Shown one piece after another: positions 35,966 to 47,270 of a stretch of DNA of 64,000 bases. The translations under genes and the position numbers were made by a program. This DNA is from Bactrocera neohumeralis (lineage: Eukaryota > Arthropoda > Insecta > Diptera > Tephritidae). The stretch's first letter is position 1. Each line of letters opens with the position of its first letter. Location of the stretch: contig NC_065919.1 of NCBI RefSeq assembly GCF_024586455.1, positions 20,950,017-21,014,016 of the forward strand. The letters are read 5' to 3'. The notes under the pieces were generated by a model. That model was not told the origin of the DNA. It saw only the letters and a list, made by a program, of their open reading frames with translations, and ran no database searches.

Positions 35966-37039
35966 TCACCCATTAGATACCTCATTTCAGTGACATAAAC
36001 TTTTGCTATTTAATTTAGTAGTTCGTTTATCACTAGTTTGTTCGATTCGTGGCTCTCCAATAGTCATTCACATGCTGCAAGTGGAAAAAATGGCTTATTA
36101 TAAATAACAATTACTCAACGAATACATTAAGCACTCTTAAAAGGTTAACAATAAAGCTGGCATATGTCTGAGAGCCCTTCCCTTCTCACTATCATTACCA
36201 TTGACAGCTGCTACACAAGTTCTACCTATAATTTTCACTCCATTTAATAAGGTGTTTGACTTGTTTGACTGACTGTCTTTAACTCGTACTTTGTTCATGA
36301 TTTTCTGTTGTTCAGCACTGCGTTATTTCCCGTTTGCCAGCAACCTCGTTTCAAGCTGTTCATTTTTTTCGTATTTCCTCGTTCTTTGTTTCATTCGAAA
36401 GTTGCGTCTGAACTCAAATCATCTTGCATTTTATTTCTTTTTAATTCTCGTATACCTGTTTTCACAGCTGTTCGTGTTGCAACATGCTTTTATGTGTGCA
36501 TTCTTTTATTACTCATTTGCTTATTCCGAGAAGCACGAAAATCCATGGCTTTTCGATCTTTGTCTGTTGATCTTTCATGCGGTGTCACATTTTATTATGG
36601 CTTGCATTGTGAAATTCAAATAAGTGATGTGGCTTTTATACTCTCTACTTGTAAGTAGATACCGTTACTTCTCAGTAAAAATTACTAAACGTGTGACAAG
36701 CGGCTTAGATTGAACTTGAGTTTAGATAAGCTTAAGTTTAAATCATAGCGTTTGTTTCATTTAAGCTTAAAAAGCTCGGTGTCTTTAGACAAAAGTATTT
36801 GTCTTGAGAGAAAAGTCTTCTGCTTTCTTCTTAGAAATATTTATGTTTACTTATTTAGCAATTAAGCTGTTGGTTCTACGTCAAAGTATTCAGCAGTCCC
36901 TCATCAAATCATCTTCAGAAACATCTACTCAACGAAAATTACTATCGAAATTCTTGGAGTTCAAAAATTTCGTATTCTCTTTATAAAAATGTGTTCTAAT
37001 GAAATAAGCAACATCTTTAACCATTCATATCTTTCTATT
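35966..37039. other. gish intron, unique sequence
   Basis: No mobile element is recognised. Two overlapping plus-strand frames of 110-116 codons at 36291-36658 are Phe/Leu/Cys-rich translations of pyrimidine-rich DNA and are not supported as exons. Confidence 0.5.
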
Positions 37040-37390
37040 CGAATACCTGCCGTCCGTCCGTTTACAAGCATGGTCGAGCTCTGAGCGCATATTTGAATAC
37101 CTACCGTCGTTTTTGGTTATAACTTCTTCTTCCCATTAGTATTATTAGGGTTCCGTTTATCTGCAGTCGAACTCCGACAAGTAAGGTCGAGCTCTGAGCG
37201 CATATTTGAACACCTGCCAACGTTTTTGGTTATGATCTCATGTTCCTATTGGTATTATTAGAGTTCCTTTGATCAGCGGTCGAACTCTGGCAAGCATTAG
37301 TAGAGCTCAGAGCGCGTATTTGAATACCTGCCGTCGTTTTCAGTTGTGATCTTATATTATTATTAACGTTGCGTTTGCCAGCGTTAGAAC
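37040..37390. repeat. 113-bp tandem repeat, three units
   Basis: Units start at GTCGAGCTCTGAGCGCATAT (37073), its repeat at 37186 and a diverged one at 37300, a period of 113-114 bases. Each unit also contains a GAATACCTGCCGTCGTTTT-type block, a TTGGTATTATTAG-type block and a CAGTCGAACTC-type block. Divergence between units is roughly 10-20 percent by eye. It lies directly before an RTE 3' end and could be part of that element's untranslated region. Confidence 0.85.
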
Positions 37391-37735
37391 ACCCTGGGAT
37401 GGTCCGCCTTCTCAATTTACCTCGCCTTCAAGCAGATGTTCTTTGGCTACCAGAGTATACTTGGTCTTAAGATCGGAAGTCGTGAGCTGTTCGAGCCATA
37501 TGTAAAATAATCGTTTCTGATCACTGCCAAGTGAATGGCAGTCAAAGAACTTTCCTCACTTGCGTGAACTTCTACATATGACTCCATCCTCTAAGAAGAG
37601 TAAGGCTTCCAATCCGTTGGAAAGACCAGGTGGCATCAAGCAGCGAAAAGGAAGAAGAACTGGCGGGCTGTTGTAAACTCGGCTATAACCCCGTAAGCGC
37701 TGTCTACGCCAATAAAGAAGAAGAAGAATAATTAA
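37391..37735 (+). mobile_element. RTE-type LINE 3' end, sense copy
   Basis: GGAAAGACCAGGTGGCATCA corresponds to the WKDQV motif of the RTE C-terminus. It is followed by TGTTGTAAACTCGGCTATAA and TCTACGCCAATAAAGAAG with a short (GAA)n tail ending at about 37730. The same tail sequence is found complementary at 11.1 kb. It is the only RTE piece in the window in the same orientation as gish. Confidence 0.75.
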
Positions 37736-37740
37736 ATCTC

Positions 37741-37885
37741 CGCCGAATTTGTTCAGTTCGGATCACAAAAGCAGCTAAATCTGTCATACAAACTAAACGA
37801 TCGGTATTAAGTTCTTGCAAGGAATCTTTTATAACTCTGAATACTACTTCAGCTTCGGTGCAAGCTTTCTTTCTTTTAGCAAATT
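37741..37885. mobile_element. DINE-1-like repeat, family 2, 3' end fragment
   Basis: Carries CTCCGCCGAATTTGTTCAGT, one unit of the ATACAAACTAAACGATCGGT block and the terminal TTCAGCTTCGGTGCAAGC. It abuts the RTE tail with only a few bases between. Confidence 0.6.
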
Positions 37886-39240
37886 TTACAGAAAATAGAG
37901 CAAGGATTTAAAATAAAATTTGTAACCTTAAATGTTCTTAATTTTTATGTTCGATGAAATCAGCTTATACTATTTGAAATGAAAACTTCTCGCTAATATA
38001 AAATCCTAAGTAAACATTATGAGGAATATGAAAGAAATACTTCAAAGGCAATTTGCTTGTAATTGCAATTATCTAATTATGTTTTCACTCATGAAAACAC
38101 ATCCAAATCAGCTTATAAAACTTGTAATTCATTTCAAGATCGCGTTGTCACGATCAACGAACGTTTACTGTGTCCAATGCGATTGTGAAATCAAAGCAAT
38201 TGCCAGCAAAAAAGTAGAGTGACAGCTTAAATTGTCGTCTTTCCCACACCTATCATACAAATTTTTCTTAATATTGAAGCTCACACGATCACACAACGCG
38301 ATCGCTAATTAGATCACAAAAAGTAGTGACTTAGAAAGCCTTAAAGAGCAAATGTTTGCTCTAACATTACTATACAAATCAACATTACTATGCTGAAAGT
38401 AAATTTTCGATTTATTAACCAAAATATCAGTTTGAAAATATTATGACCACGATCACTTTTGTACATTCCTCGCGTAAACACTGAAACTTATTAATATTGC
38501 ACAAGACATAACTTTAATCGACTATAATTTTTTAATGTTTCTTGTATGTGAATAACTCCATTTACTGCAACGGTTTACCATTTTTGATCGTTTTTCGTTC
38601 TGCAAGTGATCGATCACACAGTAACTCATACAAATAGTGTGACCCTCTTTCCACCACATCCTTAATAATGCTTGAAACTATCAAGAAATACATTTATTAA
38701 GCCACAATAAGTTTGCGTTTGTACAGTTAAGCCCAAAACCAGTTTTCAGAAAGCGTTTTTTTTATCATTTTTGTTTTTCCGCAAATTAATCTTTTGTGGT
38801 GTTGCTGTCGATCCATAACACTTGATCATATTTCATTTTGCCCCCATTCGCCATTTTATTTATGCAAAAACACAATTTATCTGTGCTTGGTGTCCCTTTT
38901 ACTAAGCATTTATGGCTTTATTTAGTTTCAAGAATACGGTTTTTTTTTAATTGTCTTACATTTATTGAATATAATCGATGCAAACCACTGAGTGTTGACC
39001 AGTATTTATTGTTTAGGTAGGGTATGAATAATGGGTAACGGGTGTTTCAGTGTTGCTTTGTGGTTAAAAAAATGGTTTTATGGAGGTGGTTTTTGAAATT
39101 GAAATCAAATTCATAAAAAGGTGACTATAACGTGTCTGCCTGAATTAGATCAAAAATTTTTATTTTCGCGTAATATATTTTGGATGTATAAAATTAAAAA
39201 GTTCCCTATTAAGACCCTTAAAACCGCTTGATTTTGAGTA
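37886..39240. other. gish intron, unique sequence
   Basis: AT-rich and without recognisable repeats. Several GATCGATCACA/GATCACA-type words recur between 38130 and 38620 but form no array. Confidence 0.5.
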
Positions 39241-39459
39241 AAATATCACCAAGCCAGCAGGACTTTTTAGAATCGCCAGTGAGATCGAACATTAATTATA
39301 AAAATACTCAATTTCCTTCTACCTGTCTATCCGTATATACCCTAAATAGTCTCTCAGGTTTTGAGATCTATATCTGAAACTTTACAGACGTCATGTGCTC
39401 GTCCAAAAGCTGCTCATTTGTCGGCTGATCGGCGGCTTTTTTTTTTTTTTTTTTTTTTT
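39241..39459. mobile_element. DINE-1-like repeat fragment ending in a T run
   Basis: TCTCTCAGGTTTTGAGATCT, TATCTGAAACTTTACAGACG and AAAGCTGCTCATTTGTCGGC match the 5' half of the family at 5466. It ends in a run of 23 T at 39437-39459. Confidence 0.55.
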
Positions 39460-39539
39460 AATATTAGTGACATAGATTGTTGTTCCGAGAAAGAGAGAGA
39501 CGGCAATTTTGTATTGAATTTGAAACTGCTACTGAGAGC

Positions 39540-40340
39540 TGGTTGTTGTTGTTGTTACGTGTATCTAATCCTCGTTAGGATGATAAGGATTAGATAAATT
39601 GTCATCAACGTCATCCAACGGTTGGCCCAGGAAACGTGCTGTTTCGATGGGGTGGACCAAAGGGAGAAGAGTGTTCGATGTGTAGGTTTTGCAGGGCATG
39701 CAAAGAGTGTCATGTGGGGACTCATTGCACGCTGAACATAAGCTTGATATGTCAGCGACTTTTCTGGATAAGTTAACCTGCTACAGTATCCAGAATGTTA
39801 ACCTGCTACAGTATCCAGAACGGATCTGCGCAAGGGTCACTTTCTTTTCTCGCGGCAACTCGAGCGCTTCGTCTGCAATGGGTGATAATTCGACTCCAAG
39901 TACGCCATTCACTGAGAGCGAGTCGGTGAAGATGTTAATGGCTCCACTGTGAATGGCGGTCAGTGAATGTATGAAGATAGTTGCGTCCGAAGTCTGGTCG
40001 GCGTATTGTTAAATGTCGTCAACGTAGTTGAGGAAGGACCTCTTGATGCTCCTAGGATGCGGTTCCGCTCCAATCAGGTGACTGCAGATATGATTTCTGC
40101 GAAAGCACCCAGCTCCTTAACTGTGAGACATCAAAAGGTGTGTAGAATTCTGACAAGTCTGCAGCTTCCTCGTCTGCATTTCACTGCATCCTGGCGACCA
40201 TATTGGTGCGGTGTAGTTAGGGACCGGCCGGCCGATTGCCTTGTATGTTGCCAACAAGGTTTCTTTATGTTTTCCCCATGTGCTGCCGGCTAGCTCGACA
40301 TCTCTCGCGAGTCCGTTCGAATGATTTTGATGGATATTTT
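39540..40340 (-). pseudogene. Jockey-like LINE, 3' end
   Basis: Minus strand: TWGKHKETLLATYKAIGRPV, NYTAPIWSPGCSEMQTRKLQ, TCQNSTHLLMSHS, then NGVLGVELSPIADEALELPR, VTLAQIRSGYCRLTF, CSACNESPHDTLCM, LVHPIETARFLGQPLDDVDD and NLSN. A 3' tail follows with GAGGATTAGATACACG and (CAA)n. The conserved CSAC..SPHDT zinc-knuckle-like end is clear. A 25-bp segment is duplicated in tandem at 39772-39821. RT catalytic regions are absent. Confidence 0.88.
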
Positions 40341-40469
40341 GGGTATGTAACGCGTTCTTGCTCGACTCGTCCCGATAAAGCTGAATTGTTTTCAAAAAGA
40401 GTACCACAAACAGGTCTCTTTGGATATATTTTAGGGTGCGAATTCCGATCTCACATTCATGGAGAGTAT

Positions 40470-41060
40470 TGTAACTGCAACTGAAACATGGGTTTATGAG
40501 TTTGACATGCAAACAAGTCAACAATCATCGGAATGGAGGAAAAAAACGAGCCAAAACCAAAAAAACCACTCCAAAGCCGTTCAAAAATCGAAGGGGCGTT
40601 AGTTTTTTCGATATTCGTGGTTTGGTGCATCATGAATTTGTTCCGGAGGCGCAATAAGGAGTTCTATTTGGCCGTTGAAGCGTTCGCATGAGAACATCTG
40701 TCGAAAACGGCCGGAATTGTGGAAGAACAATTCATGTATTTCACACGATGATAATGCACCATCGCATCGAGACACGATTGTGACCGAAGTTTAAGCCAAA
40801 AACCGCAATGAGTACCATCGATCAACCACCGTATTTACCAGATTTGGCTCCAAGTGATTTTTTTCTCGTTCCCCAAACTGAAATTGCCGCTTCGTGGGAC
40901 CCATTTTTTGGCGCTCGCAGAGATGAAAATTCGCTGAAGGAGCTGGAGGCCAGCCCAAAAAGTGTTTGAGGACTGGAAAGATCGTTGGCATAAGTTTATC
41001 AAGCCTAACCTGAAAATGAAATATTGTTAAAAATGTTATAAAAAAAATGTCAACAAACAA
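40470..41060 (+). pseudogene. mariner (DD34D) transposase C-terminal half
   Basis: Plus strand: EEKNEPKPKKPLQSRSKIEG, FSIFVVW (first strand of the catalytic core), NKEFYLAVEAFA and a DNAPSH block decayed to DNAPSHRDT in a shifted frame. Then PKLKLPLRGTHFLAL, KELEASPKSV and FEDWKDRWHKFIKPNLKMKY. The N-terminal HTH domains are missing, and stops and frameshifts are numerous. Confidence 0.85.
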
Positions 41061-42481
41061 ATTTTCAACAAAATAGTATAGAAAATCGCATATTTTTTAC
41101 CATTTTGGCGGATCAGCCACCTAACATAACCCTTTAAGTGCTAACATTTATGTATACATATAATACATTCATATGTACATAACTACATACAGAAATATAT
41201 TCAGTGCGCGAAACATTTACTCAATCGGCACCAGCGGCGCCCAAAAGTCAAAGCACCAACAAAAAAAAATCAGCAAAAATAACAATACAAGTTACAAACT
41301 CTCAGCCGGTAACATAAATGCTCACAGTGCATAAGAGTTCATATCAGTATGCGAGTTTATGTATACATATGTATGTATGCACATACATATATACAGTACT
41401 AGGTGCATATGTGTGTGCAGCTACAATATTTCTTTTGGCGCTTTTTCGCAACAGCAACTGGGAGCAGCTGTTGAACGATCGATTGAAATGATCTTACTAT
41501 GTTGTATTTCATGTCGATTGTTGTTCTTCTTGTTTTTGTTGTTTTTGATGTTTTGGTTGTGTTGTTGCGGTTTCATTTGCTGTTATAATGTTTTTAAACC
41601 ATCATTAATTGAAGTGCAGGTTGCTGTTTCTTTGTCCCCCATTTTCACAAAGTAAATATGTACATTTTATATATACATTCATATATACATATGTACATAT
41701 CTTTATTCATATGTATGTATGTACGCATGTAAGTTTATAGCTACTACGTACATATGTATGCATTTGTGTGCATTCTCGCTTTGTCGGATGATTCATGCCA
41801 GCCAAGTTTGCCGGTATGAGTCGGCCCCATTGGTTAACCGATCTCGCTTGGTTGACTGTTTGATGTCGCCTGTGCTCAAAGTGGTGTGCATAAATGCGCA
41901 TGTGTGTGTCTGTGCAATGTGTGTAGTACAGTGCAGTGAACACGCCTTTATAAAAAGCAAATCACAATGAAAAAGGAAAAACCTGACGCAAACTTAATTT
42001 TTAAGCTCTGCAATAAAATAATGGTAACAATTTGCAAACAACAACAACAATAGCAACGGCAACAACCGTTGTCATTTACTTGAGACTTAGCTTTTTTTGG
42101 CCTTTTGCTCTACCCATAACTCCAGGCCGCCAACGATCGGTGTGCTTTGCTTAAACTACGTTTTGTTATCTTCACAATTTTATCGCTTGTGGTTTTTCGG
42201 TTTGCTCTTTATTGTCTCACATCACAGTTACTATCTTTGTAGCTAGTATATAGTATGTTTGTTTAAATAAGCGTTTTATTTTTTATTTTGTTTTTATAAA
42301 TTATGTTTTCCGCATTTACTGATTTACCACTCACAATTACTGTGCTGAGTTCGGCCTGATTGGAAACTTGTAGATAACATACGATCGCTTAAGCAAAGTG
42401 AATGAAAAGTATAAAAAAGTAATGGAATTAAAAAAAAATATTGAGTAGTAATAACGACAAAATGCATACTTAATAGTTTTG
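41061..42481. other. gish intron, unique sequence
   Basis: Contains CATATGTATGTA microsatellites (41140-41190, 41360-41400, 41660-41770) and CAA-rich runs. Region 41200-41340, starting at a TCAGTGCG, has the A/C-rich look of a fly 5' leader, but no donor site or open frame supports an exon. Confidence 0.45.
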
Positions 42482-42485
42482 TTAA

Positions 42486-43190
42486 GGCATCACATGGGTT
42501 TCCTCGGCTAAAAAACAGCCTTCTTTCAACAATTTTTTCTTATAAAAAAGAAGAAATATTTTTTTAGAATGTTTTTATTGTTACAAACATACACTATTAA
42601 CAAAGAAATTCTGAAATTTTTGGAAAAAAATATTTTAAACTCGGCCATTGCGACGCCATTTCCGGTGACCGCTCGGAAAAAAGATGCGCCCGCGTTGGCA
42701 GAATAACTCCTTACAGGATCATCTAAAGTAAAAAATACGTGTTTAGTTAAAACCTTAACTTAGAACTTGGACGAAGGAAGAAAACTGAAAATTGCATTTT
42801 TGGCGGACAATTTTACAAAAAAATAAAATTTCAGTGAAAATTTTCCGACATTTTCTTTTTCAAATAGTTCTAATCGAAAAAAAATCCTTCGTCCAAGTCT
42901 GTAAGAATTATATTTCAAAGACCTGTGTAAAATTTCATCAAGTTCGGTTGAGTAGTTCTCGAGAAGTCTTGCCAGCCGACTTCAAAAAACAGTTTCGAGA
43001 AAAATGCGTTTAAAGACGGCGAACTTAGCTTAGCCAGCCTCGAGCGCACAAGTTCTCAAGGCTATATCTGTGACACTATTACTCGGATCGACATGAAAAT
43101 TTAATGCAATATTTTAGAAGTGTTGTAGAATTTAATAAGACAATAAAAAGCAATACGATTTTTTGAAACCCGTAAACCCATGTAACCCCC
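42486..43190 (+). repeat. TTAA-flanked repeat family, copy D
   Basis: The most complete copy, about 705 bp. TTAA at 42482-42485 precedes a mutated left end containing CACATGGGTTTCC, and the right end reads AAACCCATGTAACCCCC followed by TAA. Internal landmarks GACGCCATTTCCGGTGACC, GATGCGCCCGCGTTGGCAGA and CAAAGACCTGTGTAAAATTT are shared with copies A and C. Confidence 0.82.
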
Positions 43191-43249
43191 TAATAGACAA
43201 CTTATCATTCTTGATCTCAAGCTATGCTATTTTAAATCCATACACTGTT

Positions 43250-43610
43250 TAGTTAGTCCTTACTTAATTTGACAGCTGTCGTATTATTAGTTTGTGAATT
43301 ATGTCATTCTGAGTGAAGCAACTTTTATTATAGTGAAAAAAATAGATAAAAAGGAATTTCGTGTTCGTTTGAAGCATTTATTTTTGGGGAATAAATGTTG
43401 CTGAAAACGTCGTTCAGATTGATCAACATTATTTGGACTCTGTCCGTCACCAGAATTCAGAGTGGACTGCACACGATGAACCAGCGAAGAAAACGGTATA
43501 AGCGTCTGCCTTATAGAGTTCTAAAACTCAACAAATTTGCTGTTAAAACAGTTTCTGTATTCTAGAATGATAAGCATATAATTGTATTTTTTAACATTTT
43601 TCCAAAAAGC
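43250..43610 (+). pseudogene. possible mariner 5' remnant
   Basis: A TTGACAGCTGTCG leader is followed by GTGAAAAAAATAGATAAAAA and the frame DKKEFRVRLKHLFLG, which resembles the start of a mariner HTH domain. An isolated NSEWTAHDEPAKKTV follows, matching the linker before the catalytic core. The sequence between them is deleted. Similarity is short, so confidence is limited. Confidence 0.5.
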
Positions 43611-43849
43611 TTGAAAATAAATTACAGATAAACTAAGCGCTTATATCATATGACCATTTGATCCAGAATGACATATAAAATAACATTTTCACGGATTTTA
43701 ATGGAGTCATGGCGCGTTCCCCCAACGGATTTTTCAGTTTCGAAAACTGAAACAAGTCACAGGAAGCCAAGTCTCTCTAATACAGTTATTTTGCTAGATT
43801 GTGACGTAGTGAAAAATCCATTAATCTTCTCTGGAACGATTATATGGTG

Positions 43850-44130
43850 AATCAGTTTACGATAATCATAGAAAAAGAAGAGCACCATCTTGATTTCTGA
43901 CCGACTTTGACGTGTTTTTTTTCGGTCTGTCTTTTTTTGGATCGCCATTTGTTGGATTGATCGCATATTCATAAACCCCCGTTTCATTTGATAAATGTAG
44001 GGTCCTTAGCTATGTTGTCAAGCTTCGCTTTTGCTACCTCCACATGACGCCGGTTTTGCAAAAGATTCAAGAGTCTAGCACTGACATGCTTCATACCCAA
44101 AACATTAATAGTCCAGTCATTATAGTAAGT
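43850..44130 (-). pseudogene. mariner (DD34D) transposase fragment
   Basis: Minus strand: GMKHVSARLLNLLQNRRHVE, VAKAKLDNIAKDPTFIKR, a deletion, then KKTRQSRSEIKMVLFFFYDY and RKLIHHIIVPE. These are the second HTH and the start of the catalytic core of a mariner. The GDESW motif with the first Asp falls in the deleted interval. Confidence 0.8.
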
Positions 44131-45999
44131 AATAGGGTAGGTATACCCTACCATATGTAGGTTTTGAGACAACTTTAGGGTGTCAATATACAAGTATTTA
44201 CAGACATATAAATGGGTATATCGAATTCCGAGATTCTTACCTAAGTTAAGATTAAATGACTGAACTATAACGAAAATGTCTAGCCATAAGAGTGGTTAAG
44301 TTTCTCTTCCACCTCTTTGATACATGAGATTCAAATGGACAACCTTTCTATATATGACACTTATGACCAATATATAATAATTGTATATTTGCAAATCTCT
44401 CCGTTTTCTTAAAGTAAAATCGCCTTAATTCAGATTAACCATAATTATCGCTGTATCTTGGTTATAGGATCGCATAATATCTTTTCTTAAGTAGCTTTGC
44501 CAATACATAAATACCTGATACTACTTTTTTTTTTTGAAAGTATGTATTAAAGTTTTGGGAAGAAAATGTTACTACTTCTCATATGGTTTATGAAAGAAAT
44601 AAGTTATAGGGTTACAAGGTAACAGTGTTCTAACTCATAAGTTATTGTATAACCGTACATTTTTTATACTTTTTAAGGGATGATTACCGCGTAATTGAAT
44701 GATAAATTTGTGTGCAAATATTTTTTCGATAAAAATATTACTTTTTTCTTTCAACACAGTGCCGCTGACTCAAACTGGAGTTTCTTTTTATTTCTTCAAT
44801 TTCTTTTTGTGTCGCTTCATCATTCTGTTATCACAATTACGTAATTGTGTTTTATTATATTAAATGATTTGTCGTAAACAATTATGAATTCACATTGGTA
44901 TTGGTTAGATATACATACATACATACATATACATACATATGTATGTATGGTATCTATATAGAAATTTGTGGATTACTAATTTTTTTCTGATTTTGGAAGC
45001 AGTAATTCCGTTGCTATGCTGCTCATTGTTGTCGCTTTAATATCTTTGCACCATCCAGTATTCTTTAGTATAGATGGTGCTGTATATATGAACGCATATG
45101 CTTATATACAATCTTTCTATCTCATTCATTTAAAACCCACACATGCTCATTACTTTTTCCATAATCTTTAGTAATTTCGCTTTGCTTCCATTCTTATGCT
45201 TAATTAAAAGAGATTTTCCGGCTTTGAATTTATTGTGGTTTTACCTTTCATCATTTGTCTTCATTCAACGGCATTCATTGAGTTTTCAATCCCCAAGGTA
45301 CCTGCACTCACCGCTTTTCACCCCTCCCTCTTAACCTCACTTTCACTCTTTTTTTTTAGCACTTGCTAGTTGCTCGTGTTCTTTTGCATGTAATCTTCGT
45401 CAACAGAAAAGGTTCCGCCAATTCCTATGAACTGTCGAAAGTGAGCTTAAAGTACTTCAGATATTCTCTAACTTATCCAACGAAGCAGTTATGTGCCGTT
45501 GATATTGTTGTGGCGCGTTCGAAGTATGAAAGCATTTTTAATGCGGTCCATAATCGGTTTATGTACTCGCTTTATTAGAATTTCAAGAACATCTTGTTGA
45601 CGATTTTAATTAATGACGTAAATTTTAATTTGCTTCAGCACCGAGACTGAGAGCAGAACTTAGGTTACGTCTAAGTCGTACCAACGAAACCAATAATTGT
45701 GTTTAGTAGTGTTGGTGAATCCTCACGCGATTAGACTTGAAATTCATGGTTTAGTTTCAATAACATATTTATACAAATTTAAAATAGTCGTAATCGGTAA
45801 TCGGTTTATCATTTTGTGGATAATAATTGTGAAATATATTGTTCCGCTGTAATCTCGTTGTACTCTAAAAATATCTAAGTCGCCGATCGTAGATAAAGGT
45901 TTGTTTGTAAGGCCTTCGACCTCATTGACAACAGATTCTTATGAAGTAGAGTAGTGCTCAAAGATATGTGCCAATATTTGGTATGTCACCAAAAGATTT
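44131..45999. other. gish intron, unique sequence
   Basis: Contains an 18-bp perfect palindrome (CACAATTACGTAATTGTG, 44832-44849) and a CATA/TATG array at 44910-44950. It also has an unassigned 71-codon plus-strand frame at 45363-45578 with balanced composition but no recognised domain, start context or splice sites. The rest is AT-rich. Confidence 0.45.
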
Positions 46000-46275
46000 T
46001 CATGAATAATTCCATGCTTCTGCATCATATAGCAGCACGGTGAGTGACTTGTAGAGTTTGGTCTTTGTACGTCGAGAGAGGACTTTATGTCTCAATTGCC
46101 TACTCAGTTCGAAGTAGCACCTGTTGGCAAGAGTTATTCTGCGTTGGATTTCGAGGCTGCAGTTGTTGTTGGTGTTAATGCTGGTTCCATGATAGACGAA
46201 ATTATCTACGACTTCGTAGTTATGACTGTCAACAGTGACGTGGAAGCCGAGTCGCGAATGCAACGACTATGAACA
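46000..46275 (-). pseudogene. RTE-type LINE fragment (thumb region)
   Basis: An 87-codon open frame on the minus strand: HSRLGFHVTVDSHNYEVVDN, FVYHGTSINTNNNCSLEIQR, RITLANRCYFELSRQLRHKV, LSRRTKTKLYKSLTVLLYDA and EAW. It matches the part of RTE ORF2 just after the catalytic YADD box. Both ends are truncated, the upstream one directly against a rosa-like fragment in the opposite orientation. Confidence 0.9.
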
Positions 46276-46277
46276 AC

Positions 46278-46610
46278 CTTAACTTTCACCTAAATTGACA
46301 ATTTGATAAGGTCTTAGGTCTGGTGGAATCATCGGTCCATACTGCTTACTGTTACTGTCAATGGAGAGAGGCATAGAGCGATGATAACCAACTTTTTATA
46401 GCCGCAATCGGAAGAAGTTGATCTTGACAACATCTGGTTCCAACAAGAAGAGGCTACGTGCGACACAGCACGTACAACAACCGAATTATTGCGATTGTGA
46501 TGTAGTATGGCCAAGAAGTTGTGATTAGTACCATTATATTACTTCTTATTGGGTTATTTGAAGTCATTGGTCTTTAGCAATAAGTTCGGGACTTTGTGTT
46601 GGTTATTGGA
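46278..46610 (+). pseudogene. rosa-like mariner (DD41D) fragment, plus strand
   Basis: Plus strand: SGGIIGPYCLLLLS, TFYSR, DNIWFQQEEATCDTARTTTE (in shifted frames, where the second catalytic Asp is replaced), then WPRSCD, LGYLKSLVFSNKFG. It is closest to the copy at 29.05 kb, the only other sense copy. Only the catalytic core is present. Confidence 0.8.
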
Positions 46611-46754
46611 TGAGTTGAAATCGTTCACTTTAGAGCCAGCGAGTGCCAATTTTGGTAGGTGTTTCGGATAGTTATACTGTTGAAAAACGATATCTTCTTC
46701 TGAATAAGCACACTGATCCATAAAGCCTATAAATTGTACTGAAAATTATACAAA

Positions 46755-47270
46755 AAGTGTTATTTTTTCAAAATTCCAGTGATCTTAGCAAAGGACCAAT
46801 GTTCCACCAAGTGAAACGCCGCCATACCATGAGACTGCCTCCATCGTATTTTAAAGTCTGTCGCTCATGAGTTCTTTGAAGATTTTCATGTGGGCGTCGA
46901 CAGTAGTATTGTTTGCTATCTGATTGGAAGCTTTTGATTTTCGTTTCATCCGACCAGCTAGCCTTTTTCCAGTCTTCCACGTACCAGTTTTTATGTAATA
47001 ATATTTTTATTAGACAGAGCAGGTTTCTTCTGTTTAACAGCGGCCACAAAACCAATTCTTTGAAGACTTCTCTGAGCGTCCATTCGCTGACAGCCTCCTT
47101 CGGTGTACTATTATCCGCTTTAAGGAGTTGTCTCACTATTTCCTTAGCATCAGCGTTTGTTACCAATTGTGAGCGTCCCTCCACGGGAACCAACTTCATT
47201 GCATTGTTTTCTTATAGCCAACTTCCGAACGGTTTTGCTCGCCACTGTATGTATATCACACAATGTTAGT
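46755..47270 (-). pseudogene. Tc1-like transposase fragment
   Basis: A 143-codon open frame on the minus strand: EGRSQLVTNADAKEIVRQLL, TPKEAVSEWTLREVFKE, KILLHKNWYVEDWKKASWSD, ETKIKSFQSDSKQYYCRRPH, QTLKYDGGSLMVWRRFTWWN and IGPLLRS. SDETKI carries the first catalytic Asp and KYDGGSLMVWR is the K-H-G-G-G-S-V-M-V-W block. The frame ends before the second Asp. The family differs from the Tc1 element at 13-14.4 kb. Confidence 0.88.

Noticed and set aside
37040..37390. Regularly spaced repeats resembling a CRISPR array
   Set aside because: The whole 113-bp unit is repeated with no unique spacers, and the genome is eukaryotic.
41200..41340. TCAGTGCG initiator-like start and A/C-rich leader-like sequence
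   Set aside because: No downstream promoter element at the right distance, no TATA box, no donor site and no open frame.
45363..45578. 71-codon frame with balanced amino acid use
   Set aside because: No family recognised, no acceptor or donor in phase with gish and no neighbouring coding block. Kept only as a note in the region description.
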